DNA of 34,742 bases from Anaerolineae bacterium (GCA_019637635.1 JAHBVI010000067.1:1-34742); one strand, 5' to 3'. Shown: positions 8,097 through 15,910, numbered from the stretch's first letter. Translations and numbers: made by a program. Notes: generated by a model not told the origin, from the sequence alone.

Positions 8097-8678
8097 TCAG
8101 GCTGGTTCAAATTCGGCTTGCGCCTGGCGCACAATTTCTTGAATTTGCCCCAGGTGACTGTCGTCATGGGAAAGACCCAGTACAAAACGGATAACGGCCG
8201 TCAATTCCACCCCACCTTCCCGCGCCTGATAATAATTGTCCAGGTACGGTTCATCCGGCCACATGCCCAGGCTGGCCAGGCGCATACGGCGGCTATCTTC
8301 CAGGCGATGGCGGCATTGAGCAATGGTGGTGATGGTCGGCCACGGCCGTTCACTGCGTGACCGTCTTGGTTGAACAACGACACCGCGCGCCAGTTCCGCT
8401 GCCAGCGCCGCGCTTTCTTCAGCCGAAGCCGTGGTATGCACAATCACATGACCCAACGTCCAGGGCATATTCACTTCATCCTGATTCACCGCATACGTAT
8501 CATGCGCCGTTGGGTCGTCTGGCAGAAATGTCACACACGCATCAGTACAGTCGGCAATCAGCGCCAGCATGGTGTCCACCATCTCATTAGTTAAATCGCG
8601 CAAATCTTCGACCATGAGACTGGCGGTTAATTCCGCCCAGGTCGCCTCTTTTTGGCGCACTTTTGCAAAATCAAGCAT
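8097..8678 (-). CDS. DinB-like four-helix-bundle protein
   Basis: A 193-residue protein of the DinB/YfiT-like superfamily. Conserved metal-site histidines are visible in the helix MPWTLGHVIVHTTAS and near the C-terminus in LGLSHDDSHLGQIQEI. Members include thiol-dependent transferases and many stress-linked proteins of unknown substrate; this one cannot be assigned. An AAAGGAG Shine-Dalgarno sits nine bases before the ATG at 8678. The gap to the upstream hydrolase is only 27 bp, so the two are almost certainly co-transcribed. Confidence 0.82.
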   Translation of the reverse strand: MLDFAKVRQKEATWAELTASLMVEDLRDLTNEMVDTMLALIADCTDACVTFLPDDPTAHDTYAVNQDEVNMPWTLGHVIVHTTASAEESAALAAELARGVVVQPRRSRSERPWPTITTIAQCRHRLEDSRRMRLASLGMWPDEPYLDNYYQAREGGVELTAVIRFVLGLSHDDSHLGQIQEIVRQAQAEFEPA

Positions 8679-8705
8679 TTACAAATACTCCTTTCAGTGA
8701 ACCCG

Positions 8706-9335
8706 TTACATATTCCAGGTAGCATCGCCAAAGAAGTTGCCATGATCCTTAGCCACAAAAGCCTCAATATGCGCCCGCCGATCACCCAGCCGGAATGAAG
8801 GCCCATGCCCCGGATAACAAACAGTATCGTCCGGCCAAAGCAAAACCACCTGCTGTAGCGTCTGCAACGTCGTCTGAAACCCTTCAGCCGACCATGTTTT
8901 GCCAGGGCCGCCATCAAAAATGGTATCCCCCACAATGGCTCGCCGATCATTTTCCAAAACAAAACAGATCTGATCACCAATATGACCGGGCGTGTAATAC
9001 ACTCGCAGCGAATGGCGGCCAACGGACACCACGTCGCCGTTACGCAGTACGCGATCCAGCCCAACGTCCTGCCCATTTGGTTCATGTGGCCCATCGTTCC
9101 CGGCTACGGGCACAGCCAGGCTTTGGCGCATCGCCGCCAGCGCCCCAATATGGTCTATATGGGTATGGGTGAGCAAAATAGACGTGGGGTGGCTGTTGCC
9201 CAACATCGCCTGTAAAATTTCAGGCTCATCACCCGGATCAATTAACACACTTTGATTGGTTTCCGCGCAGATGAGCGCATAGGTGTTCATGCCCCAGGGT
9301 CCAACCTGCCTTGTTACCAGTTCCAACAGCGCCAT
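8706..9335 (-). CDS. Metallo-beta-lactamase-fold hydrolase (glyoxalase II-like)
   Basis: A 209-residue protein with the full metal site of the fold: HTHIDH (HxHxDH) followed by G, then TPGHIGDQ, VGDTIF and PGHG. Spacing and length resemble hydroxyacylglutathione hydrolase-like or related thioester hydrolases, but the substrate is not determined. The frame starts at 9362, yet a strong AAAGGAG (9342-9348) is placed six bases before the ATG at 9335, which fixes the start. It is first in the operon hydrolase - DinB - ArsR regulator - membrane protein and diverges from the SPFH gene across a 260-bp control region. Confidence 0.87.
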   Translation of the reverse strand: MALLELVTRQVGPWGMNTYALICAETNQSVLIDPGDEPEILQAMLGNSHPTSILLTHTHIDHIGALAAMRQSLAVPVAGNDGPHEPNGQDVGLDRVLRNGDVVSVGRHSLRVYYTPGHIGDQICFVLENDRRAIVGDTIFDGGPGKTWSAEGFQTTLQTLQQVVLLWPDDTVCYPGHGPSFRLGDRRAHIEAFVAKDHGNFFGDATWNM

Positions 9336-9369
9336 GCGGTACTCCTTTACGGCACTATTCACCCAGAAG

Positions 9370-9399
9370 ATGACAATCTCGCCAACTGTTTTGTATAAT
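9370..9399 (+). promoter_or_regulatory. Predicted rightward promoter toward the SPFH gene
   Basis: ATGACA (9370-9375), an 18-bp spacer and a perfect TATAAT (9394-9399). The expected start is near 9406, leaving a leader of about 190 nt that contains the AATCTAAT palindrome. Confidence 0.5.
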
Positions 9400-9420
9400 G
9401 CCTACCGGTTATTAAGCTGA

Positions 9421-9438
9421 AATCTAATGTATTAGATT
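9421..9438. promoter_or_regulatory. 18-bp operator-like palindrome between divergent promoters
   Basis: AATCTAAT (9421-9428), GT, ATTAGATT (9431-9438) is an 8+2+8 palindrome. It overlaps the last bases of the leftward -10 and the expected leftward start, and lies just downstream of the rightward start. It is therefore well placed for a dimeric repressor; the ArsR-type protein of the leftward operon is a candidate. Confidence 0.6.
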
Positions 9439-9464
9439 ATTATCTAACAACCCTCATTTGTCAA
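9436..9464 (-). promoter_or_regulatory. Predicted promoter of the MBL-DinB-ArsR operon
   Basis: On the minus strand, a perfect TTGACA (9464-9459), a 17-bp spacer and AATAAT (9441-9436, five of six matches). The predicted start, near 9429, falls in the AATCTAAT palindrome. Confidence 0.65.
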
Positions 9465-9595
9465 TTTAGCCCACCCAACCCAACATCCTGGCAATTTGAA
9501 TCATAGTACACCTGACCTATTCACCAACCAGCCCCTTTGCCGGAAACTGTAGATGCAGGTAAATGAACCTGCCTGTATTGTGGAGGTGTATCCCT

Positions 9596-10654
9596 ATGAC
9601 AAGAAGCGAAAAAGTCATCACGGCCGTGATCATTGGTCTGGTCGCCATTATCGTTGTGCCCCTCGGCTACCTTATTGCCGAGGGAATCGGCGCGCTGATC
9701 GCCTTTGTGCTTGTTGGCCTGGGCGCTCTATTCGCTGCCGGTCTCTTTGAAAATTACGTGGTGCTGAATGAGATGGAAGTGGGCGTGGTGTTTGACCGGC
9801 ACGGCAATTTTGTCTGTTTTCTGGACAATGAATACGGCCGTATCCGCCGCCGCTACGACACAGAAGCTGAAACCTGGTATGGAGACACGAATGGCGACGG
9901 TGTAGATGAAATTCCCATACAGGAAAAACGTCTGGTCAAACCACTGAACCGCCATCGCATCAATCGGGCTACCGAGATATTGAAGTCCCGGTTGCGCAAA
10001 GGCTCCTTTGAGGCCAGCGGCGTCGCCAAAGATGTGCGCACCTGCGAAGGCATCCCCATCACCATCCCCTGGATAGTCTCGTTTCGGATTGAAGTGTGGC
10101 GCATCAAACCGGGCATTGATTATAAATTGGCCCGTGCTTTACCCGATTATGCCGACAAAATGGTCGCCGGCCGGATGCTGCAAATTTTGCAGCACGTGGT
10201 GGGGCAAAAAAGCATTCAAGAGTTGTATGGGGCAGCCGGCAACAACAGCGCCATCCAGCAGCTAGAAGATGAAGTCCGCACCCAACTTCTCATCCGTGCC
10301 AGGGCCATTGGCATTACCGGCATCGCCGGCAATGACTTAAAAATTGGCCCCATTGAGCTGCCGGGCAAAATTGAAACCACCTTACGCGACGCTCACCAAC
10401 GCCTCTTATATGCCGACACATTAGCCACCGCTTTACAACGGCTGCAACAATCCGTCCATGCTTTTTCGCCAGAAGATATGGAACGGCTGACGGAATTGGA
10501 ACGGCTGCGCATTATTGACGAAAAGACGCAGTCGCTTGTGCTGTCGGAATCCTTTGTCAGCACCCGCAAACAGAAGAGCGTGAACTTCTTTGAAGAAATG
10601 GGGCAATCAAACGGTAGTGGTGGCAAACACACAGAAACAGATGGCGGGGGTTAA
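9596..10654 (+). CDS. SPFH/band-7 (stomatin-like) membrane protein
   Basis: About 352 residues: two adjacent N-terminal membrane helices (about 6-50), then an SPFH-type domain (ENYVVLNEMEVGVVF onward) and a helical C-terminal region. Proteins of this family oligomerise on membranes and organise microdomains or partner proteases. Between the first strands and the core lies DTNGDGVDEIP, which fits a calcium-binding loop of the DxNxDGxxD type found in EF-hand and dockerin domains, unusual for this family. The frame opens at 9563, but GGAGGT (9582-9587) eight bases before ATG 9596 marks the true start. An NfeD-type partner gene is not seen nearby. Confidence 0.8.
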   Translation: MTRSEKVITAVIIGLVAIIVVPLGYLIAEGIGALIAFVLVGLGALFAAGLFENYVVLNEMEVGVVFDRHGNFVCFLDNEYGRIRRRYDTEAETWYGDTNGDGVDEIPIQEKRLVKPLNRHRINRATEILKSRLRKGSFEASGVAKDVRTCEGIPITIPWIVSFRIEVWRIKPGIDYKLARALPDYADKMVAGRMLQILQHVVGQKSIQELYGAAGNNSAIQQLEDEVRTQLLIRARAIGITGIAGNDLKIGPIELPGKIETTLRDAHQRLLYADTLATALQRLQQSVHAFSPEDMERLTELERLRIIDEKTQSLVLSESFVSTRKQKSVNFFEEMGQSNGSGGKHTETDGGG

Positions 10655-10703
10655 AGGATTTGTAGCGGCGGGTATTTTGGTTTAATCTCCCGCCATTACC
10701 CCA

Positions 10704-11324
10704 TTATTGGCCGATTACGGCCGTGCCCCCCTGCCACAATTGATACAGTCCAAAACCCAACAAAGCCACTGCTGAAAAGAGCGCCAACAGCCGGCTCACA
10801 CGAGGGTCTAGCTGTTTTGCCACCGCAAACAAAAGCACAAAAGCCATAAAACCACCAATCAGCGCCCCATAAAAGCCAACCAAAAAGCTAAGGCCCAAAT
10901 CAGCCGACTGCCGCCAGCTTGTGAGCAAAATGGGGCCGGCGATGGTGGCCCAAAAGATGTAGGGGCCGGGGCCAAGCGCATTCATCAGCGCCGCTTCAAA
11001 GATGTTAAATCGTTTGGTTTCCAGAGGCTCCGTTACGGGCACGGCCGTGTGGCGCAGCGCCAGAAACGCCTTACGCGCCAAATACAGCAAGAAGAATCCG
11101 CCCACAACCTGCAACCCCACCAGAAAACCATCCGGCAGCCGCGTCAATACAAACAACACCAGGAAAATAATCGGCCCATCGCTCAACAACGGGGCAAACG
11201 CCGCCCAGAGCGTGCCCCGCCACCCATTCTGCAGCGTCTGAGAGAGCAAATAAGCCTGGAAAGGCCCCGGCTGCGCCGCCGCCGCCCCACCCAACAAGAA
11301 TCCCTGCGATAAATAGACCAGCAT
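10704..11324 (-). CDS. LysE-family translocator
   Basis: A 206-residue membrane protein with five to six helices and the LysE-type N-terminal signature (LLGGAAAAQPGPFQAYLL) and central NALGPGPYIFW motif. The family exports amino acids or related small molecules; the substrate is unknown. The long upstream frame to 11489 overlaps the kinase gene and is rejected, because ATG 11324 is preceded by TAAGGG and lies only 10 bp after the kinase stop. The two genes are probably one operon. Confidence 0.85.
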   Translation of the reverse strand: MLVYLSQGFLLGGAAAAQPGPFQAYLLSQTLQNGWRGTLWAAFAPLLSDGPIIFLVLFVLTRLPDGFLVGLQVVGGFFLLYLARKAFLALRHTAVPVTEPLETKRFNIFEAALMNALGPGPYIFWATIAGPILLTSWRQSADLGLSFLVGFYGALIGGFMAFVLLFAVAKQLDPRVSRLLALFSAVALLGFGLYQLWQGGTAVIGQ

Positions 11325-11334
11325 ATAGCAACCC

Positions 11335-13599
11335 TTACGGCTTGCCGACCACATCTTCCAGGGCCACCACACAGCGAATGCCCACATAATTGAGATGCAC
11401 ATCCGGCGCATACACCAGGGTGGAATAAAAAGGTATCGTCGCCGAAATTTGCTGCGGCAATGAATTCCAGCCGCCGCCGCGCAGCACACGCCCCGGCCCG
11501 GTCATCTTGCTCACCGTCCACTCCCACACATTGCCACACATGTCGGTACAGCCATAGGGGCTGTCCCCTTCCGGCGAATAGGTGGCTACCGGCGTGGGGC
11601 CACGGCTGAAAAAGTTGCAGCGTTCCGGTGAGGGCGGCTGATTACCCCAGGGATATTCACGGCCGTCCGTCCCCCGCGCCGCTAATTCCCATTCCTCTTC
11701 GGTGGGCAGCCGTTTACCAGCCCAGCGGGCATACGCCACCGCATCCTGCCAGCTTACCAGCGTCACCGGGTAATTGGCCCGCCCCGCCGGATACGCGCGC
11801 CGTTTGCGATCCCAATTGTACGGCCGTGCCGCCTTGTCCGACGAATACGGCACCGCATACTCCGGGTTCGCATCAATAAAACGCTTATACTCCGCATTCG
11901 TCACCAGCGTCCTGTCAATCCAAAACTCTGGCACCAACACCCGCTGATGCATCTGCCCAAAATCAAACTCTGCTGCTGGAATGCGCACCATCACCTTATG
12001 GTCTTTCCGCCAGGTCAGCCGGTCATGCGCCCAGCCCAACATCTTATACGCCTGTTCCAGCAGCCCCCGCGTAATAGACAGGGTGGGCATCAGGCTGGCC
12101 ACCGTCTCCCCCATCTCTACCACCTGCTGCCATTCACCGGCCTCCATGGCCGTCCCCATCCCCTCACAGCAGGCCAGAATGCGCCGGTAACGGTTGATTG
12201 TTTCCCGCGCCGAGCGCAAATCGCGCTGCTGCTGCTTAAACAGCCGAATCATCTCATCATAGCGCGTCACCACCGGCGAGATGACATTCAACATTTGCAT
12301 TACCGCCTCCCCCTCGCGGTAATCGTACCGGTCGCGCAAAATGTCAATCCACGCCCGGCCGGCTTCCACCAGATCACCAGACTGACCGGCCTGAAGTGCC
12401 TTATCGTACAACCCTTCCAGGCGCAGTTCTTCGCGCGCCTGCGCCAGTTTCACCTGCACATCCCGGAAAGCCGGCTCACTATTCACCACTTCGGCAAACG
12501 CCTCCGCCGCCAACAACCATTCCCCTTCGGCCATCAGGCGCACACCATCCTCATACTGCTTTTCACGCCATTGCCGGGTCAGCGCCTCATCTGTTTCATG
12601 CTGCAATCCCTGGGTGGCCTCGGCCATCAAGCGCAAGGCATCGGTATGATTGCGCTCAATGTGGATGATCTGCAAACAGAGCATTTGCACACGCAGCCAC
12701 TCTCTGGCTTCATAAGCGTCATGCATCTGCACCACCAACTCTTCAAGGGTCAGCTGCTGCACCCCCTTGTGTTGTTTACTGTCGGCCACTTCCGCCAACG
12801 CCTTAACCATGAAACCGGCACTTTCATATCGTTGCGCCGGTGACTTCGTCAGGGCATTGAGCAGCACTTCCGACAGTTCATCATCCAGGTCTGGCGGCGG
12901 CGGTGGCGTGTCACTGTGTGCCCGCAGCAGCGCCACCAACTGCCCCTCAAAGGGAAGCTGCCCCACCAACATTTCATACGCCATCACCCCCAGCGAATAC
13001 ACATCGGTGAGGGGGGATATTTCGCCCCACTGTTTGGAATCTACCTGCTCTGGCGCCAGATAGGCGGGCGTCCCCAGAATGCCATCACTTTGGGTAATGG
13101 CTACACTACGTTCCAACGAACGCACCAGGCCGAAGTCCGTCAGGGTCACAGCCAGAGAATTGGCCTTTTCTTCCAACATGACATTGCCCGGTTTGAGGTC
13201 ACGGTGAACCAGGCGGCGGTCTTTCAGATAGTCCAGTGCTTCCGCCAGTTGACCCAAAATGGGCAGGGCCTCATCCAGCGTCAGCCGCCGGTGTTCGTCC
13301 AGATATTGGCGCAAAGTCATCCCACGGATGAGACGCATAGCCAGGTAGGACATACCGTCGGCATTGCCATAGTCATAAATGGTGACGATATTGGGATGAT
13401 GCAAAGAAGCGGCGGAATGTGCTTCTTGCTCGAATCGTTTATTGAACGAGGGGTCTTGGGAGAATTCACCGCGGATAACCTTGAGGGCTACCCGCCGCCC
13501 CAGGCGTGTATCTTGGGCTTCGTAAACCGTGGCAAACCCGCCGCGACCAATTTCGGATAAGATGGAATACCTTGCCAGGCGGTCTGGTACATCTATCAT
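11335..13599 (-). CDS. Ser/Thr protein kinase fused to a formylglycine-generating-enzyme-like domain
   Basis: A 754-residue cytoplasmic protein. The Hanks-type kinase domain (about 11-270) has IGRGGFATVYEAQ, VALK, HRDLKPGN, DFG and GTPAYLAPEQ, so it should be active. A helical, TPR-like linker (about 280-540) follows, then an FGE-sulfatase fold (about 545-750) with FWIDRTLVTNAEYKRF, SWQDAVAYARWAGKRLP, TEEEWELAARG, GNVWEWT and the terminal VGIRCV. The paired active-site cysteines of authentic formylglycine-generating enzymes are not visible between RGGGWNS and VGIRCV, so the domain is more likely a ligand- or protein-binding module. No membrane helix is seen. The start has AGGTGGG just upstream of ATG 13599. 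Confidence 0.9.
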   Translation of the reverse strand: MIDVPDRLARYSILSEIGRGGFATVYEAQDTRLGRRVALKVIRGEFSQDPSFNKRFEQEAHSAASLHHPNIVTIYDYGNADGMSYLAMRLIRGMTLRQYLDEHRRLTLDEALPILGQLAEALDYLKDRRLVHRDLKPGNVMLEEKANSLAVTLTDFGLVRSLERSVAITQSDGILGTPAYLAPEQVDSKQWGEISPLTDVYSLGVMAYEMLVGQLPFEGQLVALLRAHSDTPPPPPDLDDELSEVLLNALTKSPAQRYESAGFMVKALAEVADSKQHKGVQQLTLEELVVQMHDAYEAREWLRVQMLCLQIIHIERNHTDALRLMAEATQGLQHETDEALTRQWREKQYEDGVRLMAEGEWLLAAEAFAEVVNSEPAFRDVQVKLAQAREELRLEGLYDKALQAGQSGDLVEAGRAWIDILRDRYDYREGEAVMQMLNVISPVVTRYDEMIRLFKQQQRDLRSARETINRYRRILACCEGMGTAMEAGEWQQVVEMGETVASLMPTLSITRGLLEQAYKMLGWAHDRLTWRKDHKVMVRIPAAEFDFGQMHQRVLVPEFWIDRTLVTNAEYKRFIDANPEYAVPYSSDKAARPYNWDRKRRAYPAGRANYPVTLVSWQDAVAYARWAGKRLPTEEEWELAARGTDGREYPWGNQPPSPERCNFFSRGPTPVATYSPEGDSPYGCTDMCGNVWEWTVSKMTGPGRVLRGGGWNSLPQQISATIPFYSTLVYAPDVHLNYVGIRCVVALEDVVGKP

Positions 13600-13734
13600 A
13601 AACCCACCTATGATGCAACTACTGGCTTTTTTACTTCACTTGTTTGTTGGCACAGGGTTTTCTTGTTACCACATACCGCTGCTAACTCTACCATAAAAAT
13701 AGCATAATGGCGAGAGGAAGTAAGAGGTTTAGCC

Positions 13735-13762
13735 CTTTACGCCGCTTTCTTTCTGTTATAAT
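13735..13762 (+). promoter_or_regulatory. Predicted promoter of the MntR/DtxR gene
   Basis: A perfect TATAAT at 13757-13762 with a weak CTTTAC (13735-13740) 16 bp upstream. The expected transcript starts at or next to the ATG at 13769, the first codon of a leader micro-ORF. Confidence 0.55.
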
Positions 13763-13768
13763 CGCCTG

Positions 13769-13795
13769 ATGACACAAACAAGTATCAGGCTATGA
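13769..13795 (+). CDS. Possible leader peptide 1 (MTQTSIRL), upstream of the DtxR/MntR-type regulator
   Basis: An eight-codon frame starting where the promoter predicts the RNA 5' end. Its TGA overlaps the ATG of the next micro-ORF (ATGA at 13792-13795). Evidence is positional only. Confidence 0.3.
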   Translation: MTQTSIRL

Positions 13796-13806
13796 GCGGT
13801 GAATAA
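13792..13806 (+). CDS. Possible leader peptide 2 (MSGE), overlapping the regulator start
   Basis: A four-codon frame whose TAA overlaps the regulator ATG (TAATG at 13804-13808). Together with leader 1 it forms a chain of overlapping stop/start pairs that could couple translation. Confidence 0.28.
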   Translation: MSGE

Positions 13807-14516
13807 TGCCCAAAATTGAACTTTTGCCCGAAGGCACTTCCCTCCAACGACATAACCTCAATCATCAGGCTGTTGAGGACTATTTGAAAACGATCTATAT
13901 GCTGGCACAGGAAGAATCGCCGGTTTCTACTTCCCGCATTGCCGAGGCGCGGGGCGTGAAGCCGGCCTCAGCCACCAGCATGATCCAGCGGCTGGCTAAA
14001 TTTAAGCTGGTGAACTATGAGAAACATTACGGTGTGACCTTAACGGATGCCGGCGAAAAAGTAGCGCTGGAAGTGATTCGCCATCACCGGCTGATCGAGC
14101 TTTATCTGATTGAGGCGCTGGGTTTCACCTGGGATGAGGTGCATGAGCAGGCCGATATTCTGGAGCATTTCATCAGCGAGAAGCTGGAGGAGCGCATTGC
14201 CGTGGCGTTGAACCATCCGAAGTTTGACCCTCATGGCGACCCGATTCCTAACAGGGATGGGGCTATGGTCTGGGTGGATGCACGGCCGTTGACGGCCGTG
14301 CCCCCTGGCGCCCAGGCCACCATCACCCGCATTCTGGATGATAGCAACGCCGAACTACTGCGCTACCTGGCCGATCTGGGGCTGATTCCCGGCGCGCAGG
14401 TGCGCGTGGTAGCCATTGCCCCTTTTCAAGGGCCGATTACCCTGGAAATTGATGGCGCGGCTAAAGTGATTGGGCAAAACGTAGCCAACGGCATCCTGGC
14501 AACGGTGGAGAATTAA
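13806..14516 (+). CDS. DtxR/MntR-family metal-dependent transcriptional regulator
   Basis: A 236-residue regulator with an N-terminal winged helix (VEDYLKTIYMLAQEE; SRIAEARGVKPASATSMIQRLAKFKLV), a dimerisation and metal-binding domain (VIRHHRLIELYLIEALGF, DEVHEQADILEHFISEKLE), and a C-terminal FeoA/SH3-like domain. By eye alignment with DtxR, the residue matching Met10 is Asp (VEDY) and that matching Cys102 is also Asp (HEQADILEH). Acidic residues here are typical of manganese-responsive MntR rather than iron-responsive DtxR, although the C-terminal SH3-like domain is DtxR-like. It probably represses metal uptake genes, none of which are in the window. Its stop overlaps the stop of the convergent rfbC gene. 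Confidence 0.85.
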   Translation: MPKIELLPEGTSLQRHNLNHQAVEDYLKTIYMLAQEESPVSTSRIAEARGVKPASATSMIQRLAKFKLVNYEKHYGVTLTDAGEKVALEVIRHHRLIELYLIEALGFTWDEVHEQADILEHFISEKLEERIAVALNHPKFDPHGDPIPNRDGAMVWVDARPLTAVPPGAQATITRILDDSNAELLRYLADLGLIPGAQVRVVAIAPFQGPITLEIDGAAKVIGQNVANGILATVEN

Positions 14517-15088
14517 CGTCTGACCGCCCCACCTTCCCACATAAAGGGGTTAACGGCTTCACTCAGTGGGGGTAACTGGCTGTCTCTGGCAGAGAGAATC
14601 GGGGCGGATACCGGCCAATTGATGCCAATAGTGGGGTCGTTCCAGGAAATGCCCTGTTCATATTCAGGGACGTAGACGTTGGTGACTTTGTAGGTGAGTG
14701 TGGCCGAGTCGCTGGTGACACAGAAGCCATGGGCAAAACCGGGGGGAATGTAGAGCATACGGCCGTTGCGCGCCGACAGCACCTCCCCCACCCACCGCCC
14801 ATACGTCGGGGAACCGGCGCGAATATCTACGGCCACATCAAAAATCTCACCCTGTACCACAATGAGCAGTTTGCCCTGCGCATAGGGGGGAATCTGATAA
14901 TGCAATCCACGCACCACCCCCTGGGCGGAATGGGAACAGTTATCCTGCACAAATGGGCCGGGGATCCCATTGGCGGCAAATTCTTCTTGCCGGTAAGTCT
15001 CCATAAAAAAGCCGCGATCATCGCCATAACGCCTGGTCTCAACACGGATCAGGCCAGGGATTTCCAGCGGGGTAAATTGAAATGGCAT
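14513..15088 (-). CDS. rfbC: dTDP-4-dehydrorhamnose 3,5-epimerase
   Basis: A 191-residue cupin-fold epimerase of the RmlC family (cytoplasm, dTDP-L-rhamnose synthesis). Recognisable parts are GLIRVETRRYGDDRGFFMETYRQEEF, VQDNCSHSAQGVVRGLHYQ with the catalytic His, GEIFDVAVDIRAGSPTYGRWVGEVLSA, and IPPGFAHGFCV followed by the sugar-nucleotide-binding region. An AGGAG precedes the ATG by eight bases. The other rhamnose genes (rfbA, rfbB, rfbD) are not adjacent. The stop codon is read from the same TTAA as the stop of the convergent regulator. Confidence 0.92.
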   Translation of the reverse strand: MPFQFTPLEIPGLIRVETRRYGDDRGFFMETYRQEEFAANGIPGPFVQDNCSHSAQGVVRGLHYQIPPYAQGKLLIVVQGEIFDVAVDIRAGSPTYGRWVGEVLSARNGRMLYIPPGFAHGFCVTSDSATLTYKVTNVYVPEYEQGISWNDPTIGINWPVSAPILSARDSQLPPLSEAVNPFMWEGGAVRR

Positions 15089-15120
15089 TAAAAGCTCCTA
15101 TTCTTGTAAACTTAGCGGTG

Positions 15121-15621
15121 TCAGTGATGGTCTCCATTGCCATTGACCAGGAATTCCATGGAAGATTTTGCCCGTCCCGCACCGCGACTGGTATGGTACA
15201 GCACCAGCCCCACAGTAATCATGCCCACCGCCAACAGCAAACCGCCAAACTGAAATGGGCCGACAAACGGCCGTTCAAAACGCGGATTCACATGCGTACC
15301 AATACCAATTAAGTCGGCCAGCCCCACCACATAGGCAAAAACCAGGCCCGTTGCCGCCAGCCGCACGCCAATATCCGCCTGCAATGAGTGAGACGCGCCA
15401 TCTATCCGCAGGGAACGGGCATACAAAAATGCCGCCAGCGTCAGACAGGTAATGCCTACCAACAGTTGGAACATTTGGGCAATGCCAAAGCCGGGCGTCA
15501 GGTCTAGCCCCAAAGCATCCGCCCCTAACGACAAGATGATGAGTAATACGCCGAGAATTAACAAAAGCAGGGTCAAAGCCATCTGCACTTTGTGTAGTTT
15601 GTTGTCACCGTTTGTCCTCAT
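15121..15621 (-). CDS. Four-helix membrane protein of unknown function
   Basis: About 166 residues with four hydrophobic helices (KVQMALTLLLLILGVLLIILS; IAQMFQLLVGITCLTLAAFLYA; IGVRLAATGLVFAYVVGLADLIG; FQFGGLLLAVGMITVGLVLY). I do not recognise a family. The C-terminal tail is short, polar and ends in a His-His pair. The frame also permits a TTG at 15627. It is 32 bp upstream of rfbC's start in the opposite order of transcription, that is, downstream of rfbC on the same strand, so the two may be co-transcribed. Confidence 0.6.
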   Translation of the reverse strand: MRTNGDNKLHKVQMALTLLLLILGVLLIILSLGADALGLDLTPGFGIAQMFQLLVGITCLTLAAFLYARSLRIDGASHSLQADIGVRLAATGLVFAYVVGLADLIGIGTHVNPRFERPFVGPFQFGGLLLAVGMITVGLVLYHTSRGAGRAKSSMEFLVNGNGDHH

Positions 15622-15668
15622 TCCCAATTACCCGGCGTCCTTGGCGCCATGATGCCCCCCTAAAGAAA

Positions 15669-15704
15669 AACGCCACGTAGAATCCCACGCGGCGTTTCTT
15701 TTTT
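15669..15704 (-). terminator. Rho-independent terminator after tRNA-Pro
   Basis: The arms AACGCCACGT (15669-15678) and ACGCGGCGTT (15687-15696) form a 10-bp stem with one wobble on the minus strand and an eight-base loop. On the minus strand it is followed by TTTTTCTTT; on the plus strand a T-run also follows, so it could terminate in both directions. Confidence 0.8.
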
Positions 15705-15711
15705 TACCCAG

Positions 15712-15785
15712 TCGGGGCAGCGGGATTCGAACCCACGACCTCTTCAACCCCATTGAAGCGCGCTACCAAGCTGCGCCATGCCCCG
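15712..15785 (-). tRNA. tRNA-Pro (anticodon GGG)
   Basis: A 74-nt cloverleaf on the minus strand: acceptor CGGGGCA pairs with TGCCCCG and an A discriminator follows. The D arm includes GCGCAGCTTGGTAGCGC, the anticodon stem CTTCA/TGAAG encloses the loop ATGGGGT (anticodon GGG), and the T arm contains GTTCGAATC. CCA is not encoded. A terminator hairpin follows it. Confidence 0.95.
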
Positions 15786-15910
15786 AACGGTCGGCATTAT
15801 AACAAAACGATAGGGGGGGAGCAACAAGCGTTTGGGGGTGAGGGCCGGTGGTTATTGGCTGGTGGTTGGTGATAGGGACATGAACCAGACCGTAACTGCG
15901 CCCTTTGCCG

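Noticed and set aside
8041..8099. Terminator between the DinB-like and ArsR-type genes
   Set aside because: TGAGGC/GCCTCA could pair across a long loop, but there is no T-run and the genes read in the same direction.
10655..10703. Terminator between the SPFH and LysE genes
   Set aside because: Only a six-base GGCGGG/CCCGCC pairing with a long loop and no T-run; too weak to call.
11335..11600. Possible diversity-generating retroelement target at the C-terminus of the FGE-like domain
   Set aside because: FGE-like C-termini are known variable regions of such elements, but no reverse transcriptase or template repeat is in the window and the region is not rich in Asn-type codons.
11947..12843. 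298-codon plus-strand frame opposite the kinase-FGE gene
   Set aside because: His/Gln/Leu-rich shadow with no recognisable domain, opposite a gene with clear kinase and FGE-like motifs.
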